From the NCBI GenBank assembly GCA_030737835.1, contig CM060850.1:4098015-4162014 (forward strand): a DNA stretch of 64,000 bases, read 5' to 3'. The notes below the pieces were generated by a model, which did not search any database, had not been told where the DNA came from, and saw only the letters and a program-made list of their open reading frames with translations. Every line of letters begins with the position of its first letter. Position 1 is the stretch's first letter. Below are positions 14,134 through 27,700 of this stretch, piece after piece. The DNA comes from Acorus gramineus. Lineage: Eukaryota; Streptophyta; Magnoliopsida; Acorales; Acoraceae. Both the position numbers and the translations under genes were made by a program.

Positions 14134-17100
14134 ATGTTAAGATGAATTTAACAAAATTCAGAATATGTCATGAACGAACGTAAATACGTAAAAATTTTGG
14201 GTTTAATATGGCAGTTAATTTTATACATTGCAGATTTATAGTCCTCATAATATAAATTTTGAGAAGATTAGCATGGCCTCTGCTTAAGAATGATACCCAA
14301 ATTTGGGTTTTTTTTGCATATATACCCCTCTTAAATTTCGATTTGTCAAAATACTATGCCTAAAATGGTCCGTCCAAAATTACCCTCGAAAAGTCATAAG
14401 TTGTGCATCCATATCCCTTCGGTTAACAACCGTGAGTTGGAGTTAATTTTTTCCATCAAAATGCCATTAGCACCATTAAAAATGGTTGAAAAAGACCAAA
14501 TTAACCATCTTCCATCTTCTTATTCAACCTTCCACCCAATCTTTCGCATTTCACTACCCCAATCCGATTTGACTTCATATTCTTCATGTGCGGTCCCCAT
14601 TCAAGACAAAAAAAACCCTCATACAAAGATGAGTTCATCTCAAGCATTGTCAACACTTCATGTCTTACCGTCCATAAAAAAAAACACTTCATGTCTTACC
14701 TAACCCACCTTATTATTGTAGAATGTCATGCAAGGAATGGACGTCAATACCTTGTTAAGGATTTGTGACTTCACGGGTTGAAGAGAGGGGATGAAGGCGG
14801 TTGATTTGGGTTTCTCGCAGATGGGCTTGGATGGATTGAAGAGGGGATGAAGGAGAGAATGAAATGTTAGGGTTTCATGTGGGTTAGGGTTTTTGGTGGG
14901 TTTTGGAAGGATTAAAAGAGGGTAATCTTGTAATTGCATGCCCCAAGGTTAACCAATTAACCAGGGTTGGGTATTGTACTCGACGTTAACATTGTGTGAC
15001 GGAAGGGTATAGATGCACAACTTAATGACTTTTTTGGGGGTATTTTTGGATGGACCATTTTAAGCAAGGTATTTTGACAAAATTGAAATTTAACAGAGGT
15101 ATATATGCAAAAAATCCTCCAAACTTTTATACATTGAAGAAGCATCTAGAGTTGAGTTTGTGGATGATGTGTTGTTAATTGAGAAGTGAGTGGGGAGGGA
15201 TGATGTAGGGCCATGTTTGGATGGTAGTGCTCTCCAGTGCTCTCCACTACCTTTTGGCATGGTTCTTTTTTTTTTTTTTATCTGAAATTTTGTAATAATT
15301 GACTTTTTACCTAATTATAAAGAATCATGGTACCTAGTCTACCATTTCCTCAAAAAATAAAAAATATGGCAATTCATTTGGTTGACCAGAAAAATTTGTG
15401 TTATATGTTTTTCAGGATACTCGCTGAATTTGTTGCCACGAGTATTTTTTGACAATACAGGCATACATCAAATCTCACTAGAAAACAGTGGGGCTAATTT
15501 TTTTTCTAGCCAATCCTGTGGACCCGCCAAGGTTATTTTGACACCATGGTCATTCTGATGCCGAGCCTGAAACCCTTCTGGGCATATGAGTTGTTGATCC
15601 AAGAATGTATCTGTAGCATATTCTTTCCTTTTGATGTGTGTGTCTTAGATTCTTTATATGAAAAATCAACTATCATAAAAATACGGCATCATTATCCCGA
15701 TGATCATATGCATCATTTGAACTTTTCCTTTTTTTTTTGGCTGAAGTTTGTACATATCTATTTATCAACAGTCTCTAACTAGATCATATTTAGTTTGATG
15801 CAGATCATCTCTTGTTTGTCTATGCTGTTTTTGTAACCATTTCCTGCTCTTGATCTCTTTTCCAAATTATAAAATTGTAGGGGAAAGATTATTGGGGCAG
15901 TAATAGACTTGGTGATGTTAGAGTTGCATGAGAAGAAATTCCTGTTGGTGCTTCATGAAGATTTCTGCTTACGAGTGTGGGATCTATCTACTCATGTCAA
16001 GGTTCTAAATCACAACATTAACCTACAACAGTCGGCAGGCAATTTCTTCATCCCATTACTGCTCTAGATGCAATTTTCTTTTTTGAGCATTAATATGCAT
16101 GTAGTTGAATCCTTAGACTTTCTGATTGTAGGTAATTCCAGTGTCTTGGATTTTGATTGAATGATGTGTTTTATTGGTGGTACACTTTCTGAAACCTTTG
16201 CTTTAAGGCTTAAATTAGAGTTCAACATTGTTCTATGATGATGGATTTATGCACAATCTTTGTTAGATGTCCTAAAGTGTGAAATGCAACTTGTTGAAGG
16301 ACTGAGTTAAATCTATAGTTTCATTGGTAAGGTTAATTTGGACCGCTGAAAGTTTATAAATGTTCTTCCATGTTAATATCTAATGGAGAGCATAACCCAT
16401 GTCTGCCAACTCCACAACGCCTCTGGGTGTATTTGCAGAAAAGTAAACCACTTTGTGATATTTTTTTTAAGCCAAGGCAATTGATGAAGAATGTGAAGAC
16501 TAGGATTTTTAGTTATTAGGGTTTATTTTGTTAGGATAAGATTTGATTATATTTGGTTTGTCAATTAGATTTGTTTGATTTGGAGATTTCATTTGGTTTG
16601 TTATTTAATTCCTTGTTTTACCCTTAGAGGAGGTTCAATGAAGAATTTTAGAAGAATTTTAAAAATCTACTCTCTATTTCTTCTCCTTCTTTCTTATCTC
16701 TTCTTTATTCTCTCTTCTTCTGTCCTGCATCAATTATCAAGCATTGATCCAAATTTTCTTCTGTTCTTTCTCTATTTCTATCTCATCTTGGCCCCTCTCT
16801 ATCACTTTCTATATCTCTCTTTCTAGGTCTCTATCTCTCTTTCTTAATCTTTCTCGATTTTTAATTCTCTGTCTCTCTCTTTCGCACTACTCTTCTGTCT
16901 ATCTCTTCTTACATTTTTTTTTTCATCTTCTTCTACAGTTCTACTTCAAAAAAAAAAAGATTCTCCCCTCCCCCACATGTCATCAGCAGCTTAATCCCCC
17001 ATCCCCACGTGAGCAATTCCCTAAAAAAAAATGCATATCCATCCCCGGAGTGTCTACTCCCCCCAACCAAACATCCCAATACCACCAACAAATTTTTTTT

Positions 17101-20100
17101 TTTGTTGGTGGGTTTGGGAGAGGGGAGAGGGGAGAGAGAGAGAGAGGAAGAGGGACGGGAGGGTGGTAGGAGGTGTAGGAGGGTGGTGGGGGAAGGGGAA
17201 ATGGACGAAGGACTGGAGAAGGGGTGGGGGGGAGAGAGAGGGGGAGAGAGGCGGGGTAGAGGTGGGCGATGAAGGGGAGGGGTAGAAAAGAGAGGGAGAA
17301 AGAGAGGCCCGGTGGGGGGGGGGGGGGGGGGCGCTCCTCTGCCTGCCACCCACCTCCCCCCCTCCCCGACTCTCTCTCTCTCTCTCCCCTTCCTCTCTTC
17401 TCTCTCCCCTGCCTCCTCCCCGATGTCCTCCGTCTGCTGCCCCCTCTGCTTGCCACCCTCCTTCACCCTCCTCTCTCTCTTTCTATCTCTCCCTTTTCCT
17501 TTTTCTCTCTTCCCCCTTCCATCTCCCTACCCCACCAACCCAAAAAAATTGGTTTGTGGGATTGGAAGGTTTGGTTGGAGGGAATAGATATTTCCATCCC
17601 CATTTCTTTTCCTCCTCCCCCTAAATCAGTGTGTACACCCCCCTTTAACTTCACGTGACCCTCCCCCATTTCCAAATAAAAAAAACACCTCTGCATTCTA
17701 TGCCCCATCGCTGCTGCTGCCATTGCTGAAATGCAGCCCACCACCTTCCCCGCTTCTGCAGCCTCCGCAACCATTGCTGCTGCCACTGTCACTGTCATCG
17801 CAACCTAGTCATCGCTATCCCTTCGCCACAACGTTGTTGTCACCGCAACCATCACCACACCGTTGCGACCATTGTGCAGTCACATTGTCGCAATGCCACC
17901 CATTGATATTTGTCATCACAGCCATCAAGCCGATCTACTTCGTCCCATTTAGACTTGAGGACAGATTTTTCTAACCAGAGGAGTTTAATGAAGAATTTGA
18001 AGATCTAGGATTTTTGAGTTATTAGGGTTTTTTTTGTTAAGATAAGATGTTATTAGATTTGGTTTGTTAATGAGATTTGTTTGATTTATAGATTTCATTT
18101 GGCTTGTTATTTAAATCCCTGTTTACCCTTCGAGGAGGTTCATTGAAGAAATTTACAAGAATTTGAAAAATCTATTCTCTATTTCTTCTCCTTCTCTCTT
18201 CTATCGTCTTCTTTTTTTCTCTCTTCTTTTGTCGTGCATCAGCACTGTAACCATGTAATTTAGCCAAACCTGGGTGCATCACTTTGTTCTAATCTTGATG
18301 TCCCGACAAAATTCTTGTGCTTCTCAAGTCTGTTTCCTTTTTCTGAAGATATATTTGTATTTGGCTGGTACTTGAGCTCAAATTTAGTATGAAAATTATT
18401 TCCCCCCCCTTTTCAATTTCTTTGGTTGGGATTGTTGGGATCTGTCTTATTATTTTCCAAAAAAGTCTTGGCTTTTGTAAAGGTTTTGCAACTGTGTATG
18501 TAAGCAATCATTTTTCTAAATTTCTTGCTATTAGGGTTCAAGAATTGAAAAATGGCTGTCTATTGAATAGGTGTAAGACTTATATGTGATGCACGATATG
18601 CACGATAAGTATGGGAAATCACATGATGCATGAATTTCTGATGCTTTTTAGCTACTTTATCATAGTGCAAATATGCTTCATGATCTCACTTCAATATTAG
18701 GCAGCTATATGGTTCTATAACATTTTTTTGCTATTTTAAATTATTAGAAAAACATCTTATAATTGACCATGTCATTTACTATCTAATCCAACCGACTTCG
18801 TATACTATATTGACCACAGTAGAAACAGTATGTGTGAGAACGAGATAATGTCAATCATGGGATCACTTTCTTCATATTCTGATATGCATCATCCACTATG
18901 AGTCAGATTGGGCAATGCTTTAGAATTTAAAAGAATGTTATGTTTCTACTTTTTGGAATTTGAATATGAAGTTCCAATAGAAATTTTTTTGCATGCAAAT
19001 GATACTTTTAATGATATCTAGCTTTGGGCGCTTTCCTCAATTGTAATGGAATTGTGGTAGGTTGCCTACCAATTATAAAAAAAATGGTATCGTTATTTCG
19101 GGCAGATCTTTATATATTTTAGAAAGGCATTTGGCAAAGTGCAATCATCTTGTAACAAACCTGTCCTGTCACCTTTCAGGAGCTTGTCCATTGCGGTTAT
19201 GGGCTGATGTTGTCGACTGGGACAAATGCCTCATTACCCTAGCTATTCTTTGTGGAGGTGCCTTGGTATGTTCTCCAGTTTGTGGCTTTTAGGTAACATC
19301 ATAGACGTCTTGTTTAAAACAATGTCTTTTATTTCACTCTTTTGAGTCTCTGAGTACTCTATTTGATCCTTTAATTTTGGTCTCATATTATTATGTTGCA
19401 TTGAGAAATCGTGGATGAGCAACTGTGCTCTTTTGCAAAATTTTATTGTATTTTAGCACATTATGTCATTATTTAGTTGTTTTATCATTATATTTACCAT
19501 ATTATACATAATCTCTTTCAAAGCTTCATGCAAACAAAGGGGTTGAGCCTTTTTCGTGCATAATGTTGAGGTATTTTATTTTCCCACAGAGTTACATCAG
19601 ATGTTCCAATCTTAATTTTCTGAAAAAATCTTCATGTGATGTCATGATCGCATTGCATGTTTCCTTCTCTTTGAAACTATGACATTTTCTTCTAACTTGA
19701 TCTCTGATGTTGGGTTGTTAGTTACACAAGTGACCTGTTTTTTTTTTTTTTTTTTAATATGAAATTTGTTTTTAACTTTTTCAAATTATATTATTGTAAA
19801 ATCTGGATTTAAAATCTCCTAATCCCTTATAATTTTGTATTTGATTTGGGTACTTATTTCTTTTTAATAAAAATGGGGTAGGTTGCCTACTGTTTTTTTT
19901 ATCTGGATGCAAAAAGGTTCTTTTTTAAAATTGTAAAGGACAGGTAGTCCCTTAGACAAAAAAATCTTATGTTTCTCTAATTTCATGATTGTTCAGTTTT
20001 AAACAAAGGATAAGTGTTTTTTTTGTTTTTTTTGGAAATTGGTAGGCTACCTACCACTGTTAATGGAAACAGAGGCAAGAGCCCAAGACAGGCAACATGT

Positions 20101-21703
20101 TACAACCCACCTGATGGGTGACCATTAGTAGAGGATGTACTTAATAACCCTTACCCTAATGGATCAACAACTTAATAACCCTTAGGGTAATAACCCTTAC
20201 CCTACTCCTCAATGATTATTTTCCCCTCTTAAGTACAAAACTTTGCTTGGCCCCATATAGAACCGATCCCAATCTTGGATGGACCTATTAATCATCTCCC
20301 ACATATTTTCCACATTGAACGATTCACCTTGGAAGAGAAAGTGATTATGAGTGATCCAAAATGCCCAATCTACTGTCAGTACAAATGATTGAGAGATCTT
20401 GACTTTTGCGTTTCTATCTCCTTCTGTTTGAGCTTCTTCCCCACTTCCCACATATCCCTCTAAAGTGTTGCAGTCGATCTCCAATCCTATCATCCAAATC
20501 TGACGAGCCACCGGGTACAGCACTATGAGGTGCTCGGATGTTTCCACATTCCCTTTGCGCAACTAGGACACAAGATCATCCTGCATAGCTAATTTCGCTC
20601 TATATGACTTTTAAGAAGTCTATCATGTTACAGAAGCCACATGAAAGGCTTTAACCTTTAAAGGAATCTGTGTGCCCCAAACCTCTTTGGACTTTGACGC
20701 AGTAATATCCCATTTAGCCATGTTCCCCGTCCACCAATCATAGCATCTCCGCACCAAAAAAACCTTCCTGGGTTGTGGTCTCCACAAAACACTGTCCAGT
20801 GTGTCTTCAGCCATCTCCAACTCCTGCAGCTTATGGGGAAGGTCAACAAACAAATCCACCTTCTCACACCTCAAGCTCCTCCGCATCTGTAGATTCCAGC
20901 AGCCTCCTGTCTCTTTATTGGTCCAAAATTGATCTATTGTACCGTCCTTGATCAGGGAAATCTCAAATAATCTGGGGAACATTGGTTTCAGCGAGCTGTC
21001 CCCGGGCCGTGTGTCATGCCTGAAGCAAACCATCTTCCCAATCGCCTACCTTCCACCTGATATCATCCTTGAACTCTTCTGCCATGCCCAAAATACCTTT
21101 CCAAGTCTATAAGAGATTCAGAGTTCTTGAAAATCTATCCACATGTACACTGCTGACCTTGTATCTGTCATCCACCACCTGGCACCTTATCTGGGACCTC
21201 CACTCTAGTCAGCACCATAGCCATTTGCTAAAAGATCTTTATTCAGATCATCCAAGTTGAGGATTCCTGCACCACCATCCTTCTTCCTCTTGCAAGCCAC
21301 ATCCCATTTGATTTGACCAGATGCAGCCGGTGACCATCACCACTCGTTCCATTCCACAAGAACCTGTTCCTGATGCCATCAATGTGGAGTTGGTTCCCCC
21401 TGGGGACCCTAAAGATAGACAGGAATTAAATGGGGATGTTCAAGAGAACCGCTTGAAGAAGGATCAGATGCCCAAAATACTAAGAAGCTTACTCTTCCGA
21501 CCTTCCAGTCTTTTAAAAACGTCTACCTGTGCTGCATTTGGCCTTTTTACATTTTGGTCGTAAGAATGTTTATTTTTGAATCATACAATGTACTGCCATA
21601 AGGAAACAAAGATAAATTCACTACTTAGGAGGAGCACAGGACAATTTTTTTACTGATATAACAGGCATGTCATTTACTTTTTGAGTCTAAGGTCTATGCT
21701 TTA

Positions 21704-21740
<37 letters not shown>

Positions 21741-24700
21741 CCAAAAAATATTTCAGTGTTTATGGAATAAGGGCCCTCATCTGGAAAACAAGGGCAGCTA
21801 TTTTCTGTTTATTATTCTTTTGCTATTTATCATGCACTTGCAACCACATTCTTTCTGTAGATGCTCTTTCACTCTTGTTTCATGTTATCATAATTACAGG
21901 TCATGAACTAGGTGCTCTTAGGCATTGCTGTCTGTTAAGAAGTAACTGCAAGTGTTCTTTCTCTTGATAATTCAATTGAAATTATTTGCATTTTAGAGTA
22001 CTTCTGATGCATTTTCATTACACTCATTATACTTCTCTACTTTTGCTTCAGTCATATTCTGTTTTGACAATATGTGGCATAATATGTTAATTTACAATTT
22101 TACATTGCTTCATCTTATTATATGATAGAATGGATGTCTGAGCTATTACATGCTCCTGCATGTTCTCACGTTTTTAAATGCTATTGCAAATCTGAAGGAA
22201 ACAAATTCAGAAATTGTCATTGTCTATGGACTTCATTTCAATGCTGGCGACAAAGTTCTTTTCTCACCAGATGCTTCTATCCAAAGCCTTATTCCTTTAG
22301 ATGAGGTGTGTAAAATGTTCGTATACCTATTTTCTTATTCCTTTTTTTTAATACATAAAGTTACATTTGTTCTTGCTGAAGGAGAAAGATGGACATCATT
22401 TACAGTTCTTATTTATTAGGGTAGAGTGGTTGACTTGAAGATCACATCAAACAAGCTTTGGATTCTAAGAGAAGATGGTCCAATGTCATTTGATTTATCG
22501 GAAACCAGTTTTAATCTGTATGTATACACCTGCCTTGCATTGCAATATATTACTCTATAAAGGAGACTGATTTTACTCTAGTATGGACAGAAATCCTATT
22601 TCTTATTGCTTAATTGTTGATCTGCAATTTACTTGCAGGGAACATAGTTGCAGCTACGGGTTACAGGAAGCCTCTATTGCTGAGATACTATTTCAGGGTA
22701 CTGAATGTGCCTTTGAAGACTTAATATGGATGGACTCATCGATGTTCTCTTCAGTGAAGGTATTGGAATTATCTTTACACCATGTCTTCTTATGCTAGTT
22801 GTATTCTTTACACTGAATGGAAAATGACCAGCTTGTCTTATAGTTTTGGCCAAGTTCAGCCAAATATTAATGTGTTTTTTACTGACTGTATGATAATATA
22901 CCTTATTTAGAGTGATATGAAGATTTTTTAAAGTCAAAACAAATCCCCTGTTTTTATTCATTTCTTTTTTTTTTGTTATTCTTTTACCATTTCTTGTAGT
23001 TTGATGCAATTCCATTTATGTAATTGTAAGTTGAGACCATCCTTATCTTTATGTTTTCCAAGCTCTCTATCTCCCTTTCCCTCCACGTGCGCGTGTGTGC
23101 GGGGGGGGGGGGGGTGCACGTGTGCTGCATGCGTGCGTGTGTGTGCCTGTTGTGTGCACGTGTACATGCATTATTTAGTTTCCTACTTCCCATGGAAATG
23201 GAATCCAATGGAAGCTCATTTTGGGATCCCAGTTTATTGACTCCAGGATACATACACCATTAATGGATATCTTAATTTTCTTAAACTACAGTAATGAAAT
23301 GGCTGTGAAAATTGGAGCAGTGGAGATTAATGGTTCAAGACTGAAATATCTATCCAGTATCAATCTTTTTCAATTTATCCAAATAGGCTTGTTGTTCTGA
23401 ATTTTGGGACAAATGGATAAGAAGATCATTTTCTGGTGAACCAAGCTTTGATTAGTTGGTTAAGACCTCCCCTCTTCATGTAGGAGGTCGGGATATCAAA
23501 CCTAGGGAAGAACCTATTTTCAAAAAAAAAAGGATCATTTTCTGCATGTAGGTCTCATTAAACGTGCGAAAAGAATTGGCGGTTCACAAATTTATACTTG
23601 ACTGGCCTATTGCTTTACATTTCCCATACATCTGTATATAGTGGAGATCTTTCTGTCGTGAACTTTGGGGTCATTGTCCCCAGCTTTTTCTTCTTGTTTG
23701 GATAAAGTTTAATGCGTTGTGTTATTTTTGCAGGATCAAGTGGTCCTCTCTTTGTCAATGATATTTTTACGCCGGCTGCTTCAGCCTGTGGTTTATCAAA
23801 CTGATGCTCTGCGAGAAACCATACTTGATTATGACAAGCACCTGACTGATTCTGAGTTCCAATCTCTTACTGTTGCTGGCTTAAAGAAAGAATTGCTTTC
23901 TATAATTGAGAGTGCGGTAAAATTATTACGTTTGTACCTTTTTCTCAAATTTTTAAATTTTTTATTAATTTTCAACAACCAAATTGATAATTGTTATCAT
24001 CTTGTTTTCCAGGGTAGTTTTGTATCTCCAATTTCTACACTAAATTTCTGGAAAACTTTCTGCACTTGTTATTACCACTGTTGGTGTCAGAACAATATAC
24101 CATATGGCCTGCTTGTTGATTCTTCAACAGGAGCTATAGGTTTAATTCGCAAAAGCTCAATTTCGTTGTTTCGTTGTTTGGAGGACGTTGAGTTGCTTGC
24201 TTATGGTACATTCAACCTTGAGTTATTTTGTGACTTATTTTTAGTTAAACACCAGACTCTCTTGTATAGGGAGGCCATTGCTCTGGTGAAGTACTAGGAC
24301 TAACAGGATGAAGTCCTCCTTTGTTTTTAGTCCTAAGAGTGGCCACTTTGCCGCTAAACACAGGACCACTCTAGATGATGGATGGCCTTTATGCATTGCT
24401 GTTTAACTGCATGCTTCTATTTCTTTCCAGGGTCTTCTGAAGACTTCCATGATTTGGGAACTATGTCTTTGACTTTTCCACCTGATGATCTTGATTTTGA
24501 GATACTTCTAGACGTGCTACGATGCAGTAGCAGTATCAGTCATCAGTTGGGAAGATCTGCCACTGCCATATTCTATGAATCTCTCATCACTCCAGATATT
24601 ATGTCTGAAGATATCACCAGTAGATTGCTAAAGATCATCGAAACTGGACATGGATCAACAGTAGAAGCAAAACTCTCATTTCACTTTGGAGCAGATACTG

Positions 24701-27700
24701 CTTGGGAGAAGCAAAAAGCTGACCACAAAGTCCTGCGAAAGTTTTCAGTGGACATGTTGATCTCTCTCCATGCTTTATGCAGTAAAGCTATGTCATGGTC
24801 TAGAGTTTTAGATGTTGTAGAAAAGTATTTGAAGCATCTGATTCCACATAAAATCACTGAAATCATAGAAGCAGAAGCATCCTTTGATCTTAACAGTTTC
24901 TTACTTGTTAATGCTACTTCTCAAGTTGCGAGAGTGATGTTTGAGTCATCCTTTGACATATATATGTTTCTGGGCTATCTGGTTAATGTTGGTGGTCAGG
25001 TATGCATAATTTACTAATATAATGAAAAGATCAACTTTCAAGCACCATTTATGCATGGATCAACCATGATGCATGTTCTCAGCTTAGATATGCATATCAT
25101 CGCATAGCACAAGGACCTGTGAACTGTTCAACTTAAACTATAAGTTGCTTGTGTGCACATTTATATGTTGGTATTTGCTGTGGTTCAACTTAAACTATAA
25201 GTTACTTGTGTGCACATTCATATGTTGGTATTTGCTGTGGTTCAACTTAAACTATAAGTTACTTGTGTGCACATTCATATGTCGGCTTTTGCTGTGGTTA
25301 TCTTACCTTATGTCATCCGCAATGATGTTGATGTTCACTGTGCTTTATATTACAATGTTAATGTTAATATAGAGAAGCATCAATTTGTGACATGATTGTG
25401 CATATTTTTAATTTATCATTGGCTAGACCTACTTTGTTTTTTTCTATTTCTCCTTATGTGATGTTTTGAGGTGGTCTGGATTTATAGTGGAAGTTGTATC
25501 AGGTTTTCTTGACACATTCTCTCCTGAGATTTAAGTTTTTTTTAAACCATGAATGTGATCCAAAGTGTCAATCTCGAGGGTGCTATAATTCAAGAAATTA
25601 TCATTTTTGAGGCTTGAATTAACAGAGTTTTCTTCAATGTGGTAATTGATTAAAGTGTTATCCCAGTCAAATGTGTTAAAGTTATGAGCTTTTTTGGAGG
25701 AGAAGGGCCTGTGATTTTATTTATAATTGAAAGAAATAGATGACAAGCTCTATACAAGGAGGGAAACATTAAATTCTTGTCTCTGGGGATCATGATATTG
25801 TGAAATTGATACAAAATTACGAGGAAGATAATATTATCCAACCATATTTTAGTGGATTATAGTTGTATGTTCTCTTCCAATAATTGTTTTCTAACCCTTT
25901 TTTTGCTAATTTTGTTATTGTAATTGTGGTGGAGGGATTAGGAGGCAGTGAGGGAGGACAATACTAATTTTTATTTGACTGCTATTTCTTTCTTTCTTTT
26001 TCTTTTTTTTTTTTTGCTATTTTGATGATTGTTCTTGCTTTACTTAATTGAAAAAATCTTCCCATTTCCGTCTGTGTGGAAATTTTCTAAATTGCAATGA
26101 AAGAAGAAATATAGGTTCACTATGAGGTGGACTAGCACCCAACTTGTATCATCCAGTCCTTTTAAACAAATGATTCTTTGGTTTTTTTTATTTTTATTAA
26201 TTGAGTTTGCCAATTTAGTAATACTGTTACCTTTGTTTGCAGATTCTTATGATGGAAGATCATATATTCCGCATAAAACATCAACTAATTCCTATGATTC
26301 AGGATATACTCATGCAATGGTTTACTGTTCACTTCATAGGAACAACATTGTCAGAATCACCTACTTTAGAGGATTTCAGTTCTCAGCTTTCATCATTGCA
26401 CATTGGTAAATGATTTTTGTCATTCAATATCTTTTTATATCCTGACCATTGCTGATGATCTTTTCTTGTTCGGCTTTGCCTCATGCAGTAGTATACTGTT
26501 TTGACTAGGTAATTATTCTACCATGATTTAGTTAATTATGTATTTATCACTGTTTTATATTATTAAATAAATACATTTCCCAGTTGCGTCTCAAATGTGT
26601 TATCACTGTTAACTCACCTTGCAATCGGTTTTGATGACCACATCATTCTCTTACACCCCTCCCTTCCCCACCACACACACACACAGATTCTAAAAATGAC
26701 TTCCTTGAGGCCTTAATCCACTATCTACTATCTATCTTGATGATTAAAATAAGTTTGGTTTAAGAGGTTTTAGCCCCTCTAAATTATCAATATTTGTATT
26801 TAGCTCCTATAAAGATTAATTTATGTTCAACACACTATAATTAATTATGATTTGTTATAACTGCTGTTGTTTTAGTGCCAACTGAGCCAAATCATGGTTA
26901 TGGCTTAATTATACCTTTTTGCCCCAATCAAATAGAGGGGAAGAATGCTTCATCCACCATCACCATATGTTATACCAATGCCGCGACCAAGTCATGTATC
27001 CCATCATGTCCATCCATTTGTGTATTTCCCACCGCAGTCGCCCAATTCTCTGTTACCACCACCACCATGCATACAACTGCCACTATTGCAGTTATCCTCC
27101 TATGATACTGTTGCAATCACCAACTTTTCTTACTGTCACCACCTGTATATTATATTCTACCGTTACTTTTCCGTTTCCTCCACCGCCATCTCGATCATGC
27201 ACACTTATGTTCATTGGGAGCTTATGCTCTGCTTCCTCTGCCTGCCACCTTTTTTTATTGATTCATTTGATAAATTTTCATCTCTCTGTCCATTGGTATG
27301 TGATCGTTTTTTCCATTTTTTATATCATATCGATTTTCCACACTTTGTCCATATGTTTTATCATATCTATTGAGTTCTATTTTTAGGAGAGATAAACAAG
27401 GGTAGTTCGCAATTGGTTAACTGTAAGTTGGTAAGCACTACAAAATTCCGCCTCTTGTAAACTCTCCTTATATACCATATAATTTTTATATATGTTAGGC
27501 TCTTACAAACATGATAATAATGCGTTTCATGGAATATGTATTTTATATACCAAATAATTGTTCTGAAATTAGGGATAAGTAAGATCATGGTATTAGATTT
27601 TTTATCCTATATAATTTTCCATCTGTCTTGAGGGCAAGCTTGTATGAAGCTATTTCTGAATTCCAGGAGATTAGTTGGTTAGCAGGTTAGGTGCCTTAAT

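Noticed and set aside
16933..17466. Long proline/serine- and arginine/glycine-rich open frames on both strands
   Set aside because: They are products of GA/CT simple sequence inside an LTR element. Several frames are open at once, which is typical of low complexity.
25127..25298. Regularly spaced repeat considered as a CRISPR array
   Set aside because: The units are contiguous tandem copies without unique spacers, and the genome is a plant.
26919..27386. Two overlapping frames of 142-155 codons
   Set aside because: Both sit within a NUP160 intron in C/T-rich sequence, overlap each other and show no domain.
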